Shown here piece after piece: positions 6,915-15,288 of a stretch of 26,462 nucleotides of DNA. Within the stretch, counting starts at the first letter, position 1; each line of letters opens with the position of its first letter. The stretch lies in NCBI RefSeq assembly GCF_046546335.1, contig NZ_JBKGYA010000007.1; one strand, written 5' to 3'. A model generated the notes under the pieces. That model had not been told where the DNA came from and did no database searches. It saw only the letters and a program-made list of their open reading frames with translations. The DNA comes from Thiohalospira sp046546335. Its GTDB lineage: Bacteria; Pseudomonadota; Gammaproteobacteria; Thiohalospirales; Thiohalospiraceae. Position numbers and translations under genes: made by a program.

Positions 6915-7544
6915 CTACTTCACCTCGGTCAGCCGCAGGTAGGACTTGAGCTCCTCGAAGCCCTGCGGGAACTTCTTCTGCGCCTCTTCGTTGCTGACGT
7001 TCGGCGGGATGATGACCTTGCGGCCCGGCATCCAGTCGGCGGGGGTGACCACGCCGTTGGCATCGCCCACCTGCAGGGCGTCGATGACCCGCAGGATCTC
7101 GTCGAAGTTCCGGCCCACCTGCATGGGATAGGTCATCATCAGCCGGATCTTCTTGTTCGGGTCGATGATGTAGACCGACCGCACCGCCGCCGTGCTGCTC
7201 TCGCCGGGGTGGATCATCTCGTAGAGCTCCGAGATCTTCTTGTCGGCGTCGGCGACGATGGGGAACTGCAGATCGGTGTTCTGGGTCTCGTTGACGTCGG
7301 CGATCCACTTGTTGTGCTCCTCCACCGAATCGGTGGAGAGCCCCAGCGGCTTGGTGTTGCGCTTCTCGAATTCCTTGGCGAGCTGGGCGGTACGACCCAT
7401 CTCGGTGGTGCAGACCGGCGTGAAGTCCGCCGGGTGGCTGAAGAAGAAGCACCAGGAATCGCCGATCCAGTCGTGGAACTTGATCTTGCCCTGCGTGGAA
7501 TCGATCTCGAAGTCCGGTGCGGTATCACCCAGATGAAGTGCCAT
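6915..7544 (-). CDS. 1-Cys peroxiredoxin (Prx6/AhpC-TSA family)
   Basis: This 209-residue cytosolic peroxidase has the Prx6-type active site SHPADFTPVCTTE, with the peroxidatic Cys45 in PxxxTxxC. The only other cysteine is Cys32, and no resolving cysteine appears in the C-terminal half, so a 1-Cys mechanism is expected. The long C-terminal domain (TPADWMPGRKVIIPPNVSNEEA) is typical of the Prx6 class and mediates dimerisation. It reduces H2O2 and alkyl or lipid hydroperoxides using an external thiol. AAGGAG eight bases upstream fixes the ATG at 7544. The gene stands alone: the previous gene on this strand ends at 7687, and a -10-like TAGAAT sits in the gap. It is convergent with egtBD, another redox-defence unit. 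Confidence 0.94.
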   Translation of the reverse strand: MALHLGDTAPDFEIDSTQGKIKFHDWIGDSWCFFFSHPADFTPVCTTEMGRTAQLAKEFEKRNTKPLGLSTDSVEEHNKWIADVNETQNTDLQFPIVADADKKISELYEMIHPGESSTAAVRSVYIIDPNKKIRLMMTYPMQVGRNFDEILRVIDALQVGDANGVVTPADWMPGRKVIIPPNVSNEEAQKKFPQGFEELKSYLRLTEVK

Positions 7545-7586
7545 GTTGAAGGCTCCTTGTTGCTTGGTCCGTGGAAAAGTACCCGA

Positions 7587-7610
7587 GGGCGACGTGCGAT
7601 CACCTCGCCC
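7587..7610 (-). other. Weak stem-loop in the peroxiredoxin leader
   Basis: Read on the minus strand GGGCGA (7610-7605) pairs with TCGCCC (7592-7587) across a 12-nt loop, and a short CTTTT follows. It could be a weak terminator for the upstream pnp/mgtC-like transcript or a leader structure of the peroxiredoxin mRNA. The large loop makes either reading uncertain. Confidence 0.3.
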
Positions 7611-7631
7611 TTACCCACCCATTTTGGACCG

Positions 7632-7637
7632 ATTCTA
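7632..7637 (-). promoter_or_regulatory. Candidate -10 box of the peroxiredoxin gene
   Basis: The minus strand reads TAGAAT, five of six matches to TATAAT, in an AT-richer patch. It lies inside a short inverted repeat GATT-CTA-AATC (7631-7641 on the plus strand). No good -35 element is found at 17 bp. That pattern is common for activator-dependent stress promoters, but no OxyR site could be recognised. Confidence 0.4.
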
Positions 7638-7686
7638 AATCTTTTCAAGGGGCAGGCTGGAAGAATGTTGTCAGGCCGGCCGGGCG

Positions 7687-8952
7687 CTAGATCAGCGCCA
7701 GGCCGATGAGGCCGACCACCACCATGGCGACGAAGGGGACCGCTACCCGACGGCCCAGGGCCAGCCCGCCCACTGCGGCGGCCATGGCCCCCTTGACCAC
7801 GGTATTCACCAGGGCGGCCAGGAGCATGGCCCGCACCGCCACCTCGCCGCTCACATCGTCCCGCGCCATCTCCGCCAAGGAGAGGGTGATGGCATCCACA
7901 TCGGCAAGGCCCGAGGCCGCCGCCAGGGCGTAGAGCCCCGCATCCCCCAGCCAGCGCCGGGCCGCCTCGGCCAGCAGGGTGATGAGCGCGAGGAGCCCGG
8001 CGAACTGTAGCGCCGGGCCGAGCTCCACCGGGTTGGTGAGGCGGGGCGCCTCCCCCGGGGCGTCGTCCCCCCGGCGATACCACCAGAGCCACAGGGCGCC
8101 GGCGATGCCGGCGGCGGTTACCAGCCCCAGGGGCAGGGCCGCCTGCCAGAGCAGCGCCGGATGGACCACCCCGATCTCCACGGCCATGCGCGGGAACATG
8201 GTGGTACAGGCGATGACGATGGCCCCGGCCGCGACGGTATAGAGCCGCTCCCCGCGCGGGGCCAGCCGGGAGAGCTGCAGGGTCACGGCGGTGGAGGAGA
8301 CCAGGCCGCCCAGCAGGCCGGTGACCAGCAGCCCGCGACCGGGGCCTACCACCCGCATGGCCACGTAGCCGGCGAAGCCGAGACCGGCGATGAGGACCAC
8401 CAGCCACCAGAGGGTGTAGGGGTTGAGCGCCTCCCAGGGCCCATAGCCGCGGTCCGGCAGCAGGGGCAGGAGGACCACGGAGATCACCAGCAACTTGAGG
8501 GCGGCGTGGAGTTCGCGGTCCTCCAGCCGGCGTAGCCAGCCGTGGAGGGTCGGCTTCAGCGAGAGCAGGACGGTGGTGATCACCGCCCCGGCCGCCGCCT
8601 CCACCGGCCGCCCCAGCGTCGCCAGGGCCCCCAGCAGGAAGACCACCAGCGCGGCGACCAGGGTAGTGGCCCCGGCGTCGGCGTAGCGCTGCCAGCGCTG
8701 CAGGAAGGCAAAGCCGAGGAAGAGGGCCATCGCCAGGAAGGCGAGGCCCAGAAGGACGGGAGCATCGAGGGAGTCCGCCAGAAGCCCTGTGAGGCCCCCC
8801 AGAAGCCCGGTGAGGGCGAAGGTCCGTATCCCGGCGGTGCGGGCCCCCTCCTCCGATTCCCGGGCCTGCCAGCCGCGCTCGATGCCGACGAGCAGCCCGA
8901 GGAGGACGGCGAGCCCCAGGCCGGGGAGTGCGCCGAGCCCCGCCGGGCCCAT
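7687..8952 (-). CDS. MgtC/SapB family membrane protein with C-terminal DUF4010 domain
   Basis: This 421-residue, very hydrophobic inner-membrane protein has about 11-12 predicted membrane segments. The N-terminal part carries MgtC/SapB signatures: LLGLLVGIERGW (about 17-28), then AGIRTFALTGLLGGLTGLL. The C-terminal half (about 180-421: GLLGGLVSSTAVTLQLSR, ASGLADVDAITLSLAEMA, ALVNTVVKGAMAAAVGG) matches the DUF4010 module found fused to MgtC-like domains in many proteobacteria. Its biochemical role is unknown; MgtC itself is linked to magnesium-limited survival and ATP synthase control, which should not be assumed here. The ATG at 8952 begins 4 bp after the pnp stop, and its AAGGA ribosome site lies within the last pnp codons, so it is probably the last gene of the rpsO-pnp transcript. 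Confidence 0.87.
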   Translation of the reverse strand: MGPAGLGALPGLGLAVLLGLLVGIERGWQARESEEGARTAGIRTFALTGLLGGLTGLLADSLDAPVLLGLAFLAMALFLGFAFLQRWQRYADAGATTLVAALVVFLLGALATLGRPVEAAAGAVITTVLLSLKPTLHGWLRRLEDRELHAALKLLVISVVLLPLLPDRGYGPWEALNPYTLWWLVVLIAGLGFAGYVAMRVVGPGRGLLVTGLLGGLVSSTAVTLQLSRLAPRGERLYTVAAGAIVIACTTMFPRMAVEIGVVHPALLWQAALPLGLVTAAGIAGALWLWWYRRGDDAPGEAPRLTNPVELGPALQFAGLLALITLLAEAARRWLGDAGLYALAAASGLADVDAITLSLAEMARDDVSGEVAVRAMLLAALVNTVVKGAMAAAVGGLALGRRVAVPFVAMVVVGLIGLALI

Positions 8953-8956
8953 GCCG

Positions 8957-11056
8957 CTAATCCTTGCCCACCGCCTTCATGGAGAGCCGGATCCGGCCCT
9001 GGTTGTCCACCTCCAGGACCTTCACCTGGACGTTCTCCCCCTCGCTGAGCTCGTCGTTGACGTCCTGGACGCGCTCGTCGGAGATCTGGGAGATGTGGAC
9101 CAGGCCGTCGCGGCCGGGGAGGATGGTCACGAAGGCACCGAAGTCCATGATCTTGGCCACCCGGCCCTCGTAGACCTTGCCCACCTCCACCTCGGCGGTG
9201 AGTTCCTCGATCCGGCGGCGGGCCTCCTCGGCGGCCTCGCGCTCGCTGGAGGCGATCCGGACGGTGCCGTCATCGTCCACCTCCACGTTGGCGCCGGTCT
9301 CCTCGGTGATCCCGCGGATCACCGAGCCGCCCTTACCGATGACGTCCCGGATCCGGGACGGATTGATGTGCATGGTGATGTAGCGCGGGGCGTGGGAGGA
9401 CATATCCTGCCGCGGGGCGCTGAGCACCGCGTTCATCTCGCCGAGGATATGCAGCCGCCCGGTGCGCGCCTGCTCCAGGGCAGACTCCATGATGGCCTCG
9501 GTGATGCCATCGATCTTGATGTCCATCTGCAGGGCGGTAACACCCTCGGCAGTGCCGGCGACCTTGAAGTCCATGTCGCCCAGGTGGTCCTCGTCTCCCA
9601 GGATGTCGGAGAGGACGGCGTGCTCCTCCCCCTCCTTGATGAGGCCCATGGCGATCCCGGCCACCGGCGCCTTCACCGGCACCCCGGCGTCCATGAGCGA
9701 GAGCGAGGTCCCGCAGACCGTGGCCATGGAGCTCGAGCCGTTGGACTCGGTGATCTCCGAGACCACCCGAATGGAGTAGGGGAAGTCGTCCTGGCCCGGC
9801 AGGACGGCGGTCACCCCGCGCCGCGCCAGGCGGCCGTGGCCGATCTCGCGGCGCTTGGGGGTGCCGACGAAGCCGGTCTCGCCCACGCAGTAGGGGGGGA
9901 AGTTGTAGTGGAGCATGAAGTTGTCTTCATACTTCCCCTCCAGGGCGTCGATGGTCTGCGCGTCCCTGCTGGTGCCGAGGGTGGTGACCACCATAGCCTG
10001 GGTCTCGCCCCGGGTGAACAGCGCCGAGCCGTGGGTCCGCGGCAGAAAGCCGGTCCGGATGGTGATGGGCCGGATATCGGTGAGGCCGCGACCGTCAATG
10101 CGCGGCTCGCCGGCCAGGATGCGGCCGCGGACCAGCCGCTTCTCCATATCGCCTAGGGCCGCCTTCACGGCCTCGGCGTCATGGCCGCCCCCGTCTTCGC
10201 CGACGAGTTCGTCCACCACGGCGGCGCGCACCTCGCGCAGCCGCGCCGAGCGCTCCTGCTTGTCGGCCCGGGCGTAGGCCTCGGTGAGCCGCGCCTCGGC
10301 GGCCTCCGCCACGGCCTGCTCCACCTCGGCGCCGGTCTTTGCCGGCTGCCAGTTCCAGGTCGGGCGGCCGGCCTCGGCGGCCAGTTCGCGGATCGCCTCG
10401 ATGACCGGCTGCATGGCACGGTGGCCGAACATCACCGCCCCGAGCATGGTCTCCTCGGAGAGCTCCGCGGCCTCCGACTCCACCATGAGGACAGCGTTGT
10501 CGGTCCCGGCGACCACCAGGTCCAGCCCGGAGTCCTCCAGGGCGCTGAAGGCGGGATTGAGCTGGTACTCCCCGTCCTTGTATCCCACTCGCGCGGCGCC
10601 GATGGGCCCCTGGAAGGGCAGCCCGGAGAGCGCCAGCGCCGCGGAGGCGCCGATGAGGGAGGGGATATCCGGGTCCACCTCGGGGTCCAGGGAGATCACC
10701 GTGGCGATGACCTGGACCTCGTGGGTAAAACCAGCGGGGAATAGTGGCCGGATGGGCCGGTCGATGAGCCGCGAGGTCAGGGTCTCCTTCTCGCTGGGCC
10801 GGCCCTCCCGACGAAAAAAGCCGCCGGGGATCCGCCCGGCGGCATAGGTCCGCTCCTGATAGTTCACCGTCAGCGGGAAGAAGTCCCGGCCGGGTTCGGC
10901 ATCGGGTCTTCCCACCGCGGTGACCAGGACGACGGTATCGCCCATGGAGACCATGACCGCGCCGTCTGCCTGGCGGGCGACCCCCCCGGTCTCCAGGATC
11001 AGGTCGTGTTCGCCGTAGCGGACCTCCCTGCGCACGGACTTCGGCGTTTCGCTCAT
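8957..11056 (-). CDS. pnp: Polyribonucleotide nucleotidyltransferase (PNPase)
   Basis: This 699-residue protein (E. coli 711) is a trimeric 3'-to-5' phosphorolytic exoribonuclease and a core part of the RNA degradosome. Two RNase PH-like domains are visible: VYQ-type YQERTYAAGRIPGGFFRREGRPSE in the first and RTHGSALFTRGETQ through LGDEDHLGDMDFKVAGT (catalytic aspartates) in the second. They are joined by the all-helical linker. A KH domain (IRDVIGKGGSVIRGI, GKGG loop) and a C-terminal S1 domain (VGKVYEGRVAKIMDFGAFVTILPGRDGLVHISQ) follow. The ATG at 11056 is preceded by no clear Shine-Dalgarno sequence and lies only 10 nt after the rpsO stop. Translation probably depends on ribosomes finishing rpsO. 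Confidence 0.98.
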   Translation of the reverse strand: MSETPKSVRREVRYGEHDLILETGGVARQADGAVMVSMGDTVVLVTAVGRPDAEPGRDFFPLTVNYQERTYAAGRIPGGFFRREGRPSEKETLTSRLIDRPIRPLFPAGFTHEVQVIATVISLDPEVDPDIPSLIGASAALALSGLPFQGPIGAARVGYKDGEYQLNPAFSALEDSGLDLVVAGTDNAVLMVESEAAELSEETMLGAVMFGHRAMQPVIEAIRELAAEAGRPTWNWQPAKTGAEVEQAVAEAAEARLTEAYARADKQERSARLREVRAAVVDELVGEDGGGHDAEAVKAALGDMEKRLVRGRILAGEPRIDGRGLTDIRPITIRTGFLPRTHGSALFTRGETQAMVVTTLGTSRDAQTIDALEGKYEDNFMLHYNFPPYCVGETGFVGTPKRREIGHGRLARRGVTAVLPGQDDFPYSIRVVSEITESNGSSSMATVCGTSLSLMDAGVPVKAPVAGIAMGLIKEGEEHAVLSDILGDEDHLGDMDFKVAGTAEGVTALQMDIKIDGITEAIMESALEQARTGRLHILGEMNAVLSAPRQDMSSHAPRYITMHINPSRIRDVIGKGGSVIRGITEETGANVEVDDDGTVRIASSEREAAEEARRRIEELTAEVEVGKVYEGRVAKIMDFGAFVTILPGRDGLVHISQISDERVQDVNDELSEGENVQVKVLEVDNQGRIRLSMKAVGKD

Positions 11057-11066
11057 GGCGGCGCGC

Positions 11067-11336
11067 TTAGCGGCGCAGGCCCAGGCGCTGGATCAGGTTA
11101 CGATAGCGCTCGACATCCTGCCGGCGCAGATAGTCCAGCAGGCGCCGACGCTTGCTGACCATCTTGAGCAGACCGCGGCGGGAATGGTGATCCTTGTGAT
11201 GGGTCTTGAAGTGCGAGGAGAGATCCTCGATGCGCGAGGTCAGAAGCGCCACCTGGACCTCGGTGGACCCGGTATCCGCTTCGCCGTGACCGAACTCACG
11301 GACGATCTCGCTCTTCTTTTCGGCACTCAGAGACAT
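11067..11336 (-). CDS. rpsO: 30S ribosomal protein S15
   Basis: This 89-residue protein has the exact family length. S15 is a primary 16S rRNA binder that nucleates the platform of the 30S subunit. The conserved core is plain: GSTEVQVALLTSRIEDLSSHFKTHHKDHHSRRGLL, then SKRRRLLDYLR. The ATG follows a GGGAG element at the long distance of 12 nt. A strong sigma70-like promoter lies just upstream (11384-11412), so rpsO-pnp can be transcribed independently of the upstream truB operon, as in E. coli. Confidence 0.98.
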   Translation of the reverse strand: MSLSAEKKSEIVREFGHGEADTGSTEVQVALLTSRIEDLSSHFKTHHKDHHSRRGLLKMVSKRRRLLDYLRRQDVERYRNLIQRLGLRR

Positions 11337-11383
11337 GATGTAACGCCACTCCCGATGGAATTCGCTGTTCGTAAAGCCAATGG

Positions 11384-11412
11384 ATCATACCGGGCCCTGC
11401 CGGACCCGACAA
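11384..11412 (-). promoter_or_regulatory. Internal promoter for rpsO-pnp
   Basis: On the minus strand TTGTCG (11412-11407, 4/6 match) is separated by 17 bp from TATGAT (11389-11384, 5/6 match). It lies in the 79-bp gap between truB and rpsO, giving a leader of about 40 nt. The spacer contains an imperfect GC-rich inverted repeat (CGGGTCC-GGCA-GGGCCCG, one G.U pair), which may act as a hairpin in read-through RNA from truB. Confidence 0.7.
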
Positions 11413-11415
11413 GGT

Positions 11416-12333
11416 TCAGGCCGCGTTCAGAAGCCGCTTGGGGGCCACGCGGCCATCGTCGAGGACACACCCGATGCCCAGGAAGGCCGCCTCGCCCTCG
11501 AAGAGGCGGACCCAGCCGTCCACCGGCGCGTTGGGGACCATGACCGCCTGGCCCTGCCGGATGTAGCGTGCCATGGTGGCGGACAGGCGAACCTCCGGCC
11601 AGTCCTCCAGGCCGGTCTCCGCCGGCAGCAGCCGGGCGTCCAGCACCTGGAGCCCCTGCTCCGCCGTCTCCCGCAGGGACTCCAGGGTGACCGCCTGCTC
11701 CAGCCGGAAGGGGCCGGCCCGGGTACGCTGGAGCGCCTCCAGGTGGCCCACCGTCCCCAGCTCGGCGGCGATCTCCTCGGCCAGGGTGCGCACGTAGGTG
11801 CCCTTGCTGCACTGCACATCCACCACCAGGCGCCCCTCTCCCATCTCCAGGAGGGTGAGGGCGTGGATGGTGATGGTGCGCGGCTTGCGCTCCACCTCCT
11901 CGCCCTCGCGGGCGAGCTTGTAGAGCGGCTGGCCGCCCTGCTTCACCGCCGAGTACATCGGCGGGATCTGCTCGATGGGGCCGGTAAAGCGCGCCAGCAC
12001 CGCCTCTACCGTGGCGCGTTCCAGCGCCGGCACCGGCGCAGTCTCCACCACCTCGCCCTCGGCATCGCCGGTATCCGTGCGGCTCCCGAGCCGGATGGTG
12101 CCCCGATAGCCCTTGTCCGCATCCAGGAGGAAGGCCGAGACCTTGGTGGCCTCCCCCAGGCAGATGGGCAGCACGCCGGTGGCCATGGGGTCCAGGTTGC
12201 CGGTATGGCCGGCCTTGCGCGCATCAAAGAGCCGCCGGACCTCCTGCAGGGCCTGGTTGGAGCCGTAGCCCTCGGGCTTGTCCAGCACCACGATGCCGGT
12301 GATATCCCGGCCCTTCTTGCGGGAGCGCCCCAC
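11416..12333 (-). CDS. truB: tRNA pseudouridine(55) synthase TruB
   Basis: The 305-residue enzyme makes pseudouridine 55 in the T-arm of elongator tRNAs. The catalytic motif AGHTGNLDPMATGVLP places the nucleophile at Asp48, the same number as in E. coli TruB. Other family signatures are GIVVLDKPEGYGSNQAL, IPPMYSAVKQGGQPLYKLAREG, and CSKGTYVRTLAEEIAAELG. A C-terminal PUA-like region (about 245-305: LEDWPEVRLSATMARYIRQGQAV, then FLGIGCVLDDGRVAPKRLL) completes the protein. It follows rbfA by 14 bp in the nusA operon, and the rpsO promoter begins immediately after its stop. Confidence 0.97.
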   Translation of the reverse strand: MGRSRKKGRDITGIVVLDKPEGYGSNQALQEVRRLFDARKAGHTGNLDPMATGVLPICLGEATKVSAFLLDADKGYRGTIRLGSRTDTGDAEGEVVETAPVPALERATVEAVLARFTGPIEQIPPMYSAVKQGGQPLYKLAREGEEVERKPRTITIHALTLLEMGEGRLVVDVQCSKGTYVRTLAEEIAAELGTVGHLEALQRTRAGPFRLEQAVTLESLRETAEQGLQVLDARLLPAETGLEDWPEVRLSATMARYIRQGQAVMVPNAPVDGWVRLFEGEAAFLGIGCVLDDGRVAPKRLLNAA

Positions 12334-12347
12334 GTACTACCTCCGGT

Positions 12348-12737
12348 TCAGGACTGTTCGTCCGGATCATCACCGCCGTCCCGATCCCGGGAGACGGCCT
12401 CGTCGATGACCCGCGAGAGATGGGCGGCGCGATCGAAGCTGGTATCGGCGCGGAAGCGGAGCTCGGGGATACGACGGGCATGGAGGCGCCGGCCGAGTTC
12501 GCGCCGGAGAAAGCCGGCGGCGCCGCTCAGGGCCTCCACGGCCTCCTCGATGGCCTCCGCCTCACCGCCCAGGCGGGCGATGTAGACCCGCGCATTGCGC
12601 ATGTCCGGGGAGACATCCACCTCCGAGATGGTTACCCCCTCGGCGCGGGGATCCTTGACCTGGGTGCGGACCAGGTCGGCCAGCTCCCGCTGGAGCTGGT
12701 CGCCCATGCGCCGATTGCGACCGTATTCACGCGCCAT
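12348..12737 (-). CDS. rbfA: Ribosome-binding factor A
   Basis: The 129-residue protein is the KH-fold assembly factor that binds late pre-30S particles near 16S rRNA helix 1 and is needed for cold adaptation. The N-terminus REYGRNRRMGDQLQRELADLVRTQVKDPR and the central VTISEVDVSPDMRNARVYI are diagnostic. The segment SGAAGFLRRELGRRLHARRIPELRFRADTSFDRAAHLSRVID matches the family to its end. The acidic tail (DRDGGDDPDEQS) is variable in the family. It starts 3 bp after infB stops and ends 14 bp before truB, the usual operon position. Confidence 0.97.
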   Translation of the reverse strand: MAREYGRNRRMGDQLQRELADLVRTQVKDPRAEGVTISEVDVSPDMRNARVYIARLGGEAEAIEEAVEALSGAAGFLRRELGRRLHARRIPELRFRADTSFDRAAHLSRVIDEAVSRDRDGGDDPDEQS

Positions 12738-12740
12738 GGG

Positions 12741-15275
12741 TCAGAGGCTGCGCTCGACCTCGACGCGGTGATAGACCTCGATCTGGTCGCCCTCGCGCAC
12801 GTCGTTGTAGTTCTTGACCCCGATCCCGCACTCCATGCCCTGGCGCACCTCGTTGACGTCCTCCTTGTAGCGGCGCAGCGACTCCAGCTGGCCCTCGTAG
12901 ATGACGACATTCTCGCGCAGGACGCGAATGGGGTTCTGGCGGCGGACCACCCCCTCGGTGACCATGCAGCCGGCGATGGCCCCGAACTTGGGCGACCGGA
13001 AGACGTCGCGCACCTCGGCGGTGCCGACGATCTCTTCCTTGATCTCCGGGGAGAGCATGCCGGACATGGCGCGCTTGACCTCGTCCACCAGGTCGTAGAT
13101 GACGCTGTAGTAGTGGAGGTCGACCCCCTCCTCCTGGACCAGCTTCTTGGCGGCGGCGTCGGCCCGGACATTGAACCCGATGACGATGGCCTCGGAGGCC
13201 ATGGCCAGGTTCACGTCCGACTCCGTCACCGCGCCCACGCCGGAAGAGACGATCTTCACCCGCGCCTCCTCGGAGGAGAGCTTGTTCAGGGCGTCGACGA
13301 TGGCCTCCACGGAGCCCTGGACATCGGCCTTGACGACCACGTTGAGGGTGGGGACCTCGCCCTCCTGCATGTTGGAGAAGAGGTTCTCCAGCTTGGCGGC
13401 CTGCTGACGCGCCAGCTTCTGCTCGCGCTCCCGCGCCTGGCGGCCCTCGGCCACCTCGCGCGCCTTGCGCTCGTTCTCCACCGCGATGACCTCGTCACCG
13501 GAGGTGGGGGTGCCGGAGAGGCCCAGGACTTCCACGGGCATCGAGGGGCCGGCCTTGTCCACGTTCTCGCCGGCCTCGTTGAGCATGGCACGCACGCGAC
13601 CGTACTCGTTGCCGGCGAGGATGACGTCGCCGCGGTTGAGCGTCCCGGACTGCACCAGGATGTCCGCCACCGGGCCGCGGCCCTTGTCCAGGCGGGACTC
13701 GATGACCAGGCCGCGGGCGGGACCGTCGGCCACGGCAGCGAGCTCCATGACCTCGGCCTGGAGCAGCAGGGAATCGAGCAGATCGTCGACACCCTCGCCG
13801 TTGAGCGCGGAGACGTGGACGAACATGGTGTCACCACCCCACTCCTCGGGGATGACCTCCATCTGCGCCAGGTCGTTCTTCACCCGGTCCGGGTCGGCGC
13901 CCTCCTTGTCGATCTTGTTCACGGCCACGATGATCGGCACCCCGCCAGCGCGGGCGTGCTCGATGGCCTCCTTGGTCTGCGGCATGACACCGTCGTCCGC
14001 GGCCACCACCACCACGACGATATCCGTGGCATCGGCCCCCCGGGCGCGCATGGCGGTGAAGGCCTCGTGGCCGGGGGTGTCCAGGAAGGTCACCATCCCG
14101 CGCTCGGTCTCCACGTGGTAGGCACCGATGTGCTGCGTGATGCCGCCGGCCTCGCCCGAGGCGACCCGGGTCCGGCGGATGTAGTCGAGCAGCGAGGTCT
14201 TGCCGTGGTCGACGTGCCCCATGACGGTGACCACCGGGGCTCGATGGACCTTCTCCCCCTCGGCCTGCGTGGCCTCGGCGACCAGCGACTCCTCGAGCTC
14301 GTTCTCCTTGACCAGCTTGGGCTTGTGGCCCATCTCCTCGACCACCAGGTAGGCGGTATCCTGGTCCAGCGACTGGTTGATGGTCACCATGTTGCCCATC
14401 TTCATCATGAACTTGATGACCTCGGCCGCCTTGACCGACATGCGCTGGGCCAGGTCGCCCACGGTGATGGTCTCGGGGATCTCCACCTCGCGGATGACCG
14501 GCTTGCTGGGCTTCTCGAAGCCGTGCTCCGGCTCCTCCCGCCCGCGGCGGCCGCCGCCCTTGCGTCGGCCGCCCTTCTGATTCTGCTGGGTACGCCCCTT
14601 GCCGGCCCTGGCCCCCTTGCTGCCCTTGCCGGACTTGCCACCACCGGTATCCTCCAGTGGCTTCTCCTTCGCCGCCTCGCGGCGCTCGCGCTCTTCCTCG
14701 GCACGGCGCTCGGCCTCCTTGCGCGCCTCTTCCTCCTTGCGGCGGGCCTCTTCCTCGGCCTGGCGCTGGATCTCCTCCGGGGTGAGTTCGGGCTCGCTCG
14801 CCTCCTCGTTCACCTCACCACTGGCTACCGGCTCGGCGTCCGCAGGGGCCTCGGCTTCAGCGGGTTCGGCGGCCGCGCGCTCGGCCTCCTCGGCCTCGCG
14901 CCGCTGGCGCTCCTCCTCTTCGGCACGGGCCCGCTCAGCCTCCTCGGCCTCGCGCTTCTGCTGTTCCTCTTCCTCGATGGCAGAGCGCTTGACGTAGGTC
15001 CGCTTCTTGCGGACCTCGACGGTAACGCCCTTGCCACCGCCCTGGCGCAGTTCGCTGGTCTTCTTGCGCTTGAGGGTGACCTTCCGAGGCGTACCGTCGG
15101 ACTCCTCCCCTCCCCGCTTGGAACGAAGGTGGGCCAGGAGCTTGCCCTTGTCCTCCTCGCTGACCGTGTCTTCCGCGCTACGGGCCTCGATGCCGGCAGC
15201 CTCGAACTGCTCAAGGAGCTGGTCCACCGGGACGCCGACCTGCTGGGCGAAATCTTTGACGGTCATTTCCGACAT
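12741..15275 (-). CDS. infB: Translation initiation factor IF-2
   Basis: This 844-residue GTPase delivers initiator fMet-tRNA to the 30S P site and promotes subunit joining. Order of parts: IF2_N domain (about 1-50), a long charged segment rich in Glu, Arg and Ala (about 95-200), a Lys/Gly-rich patch, a second IF2_N-like domain (VIREVEIPETITVGDLAQRMSVKAAEVIKFMMKMG), then the G domain with GHVDHGKT (353-360), DTPGH and NKID. Domains II, III and IV close the protein, ending GQLESLRRYKEDVNEVRQGMECGIGVKNYNDVREGDQIEVY. ATG at 15275 is chosen because GGAG lies seven bases upstream; the GTG six bases earlier would abut that site. It starts 13 bp after the nusA stop. Its partner, the initiator tRNA, is encoded upstream of the same operon. 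Confidence 0.97.
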   Translation of the reverse strand: MSEMTVKDFAQQVGVPVDQLLEQFEAAGIEARSAEDTVSEEDKGKLLAHLRSKRGGEESDGTPRKVTLKRKKTSELRQGGGKGVTVEVRKKRTYVKRSAIEEEEQQKREAEEAERARAEEEERQRREAEEAERAAAEPAEAEAPADAEPVASGEVNEEASEPELTPEEIQRQAEEEARRKEEEARKEAERRAEEERERREAAKEKPLEDTGGGKSGKGSKGARAGKGRTQQNQKGGRRKGGGRRGREEPEHGFEKPSKPVIREVEIPETITVGDLAQRMSVKAAEVIKFMMKMGNMVTINQSLDQDTAYLVVEEMGHKPKLVKENELEESLVAEATQAEGEKVHRAPVVTVMGHVDHGKTSLLDYIRRTRVASGEAGGITQHIGAYHVETERGMVTFLDTPGHEAFTAMRARGADATDIVVVVVAADDGVMPQTKEAIEHARAGGVPIIVAVNKIDKEGADPDRVKNDLAQMEVIPEEWGGDTMFVHVSALNGEGVDDLLDSLLLQAEVMELAAVADGPARGLVIESRLDKGRGPVADILVQSGTLNRGDVILAGNEYGRVRAMLNEAGENVDKAGPSMPVEVLGLSGTPTSGDEVIAVENERKAREVAEGRQAREREQKLARQQAAKLENLFSNMQEGEVPTLNVVVKADVQGSVEAIVDALNKLSSEEARVKIVSSGVGAVTESDVNLAMASEAIVIGFNVRADAAAKKLVQEEGVDLHYYSVIYDLVDEVKRAMSGMLSPEIKEEIVGTAEVRDVFRSPKFGAIAGCMVTEGVVRRQNPIRVLRENVVIYEGQLESLRRYKEDVNEVRQGMECGIGVKNYNDVREGDQIEVYHRVEVERSL

Positions 15276-15288
15276 GCACACTCTCCGT

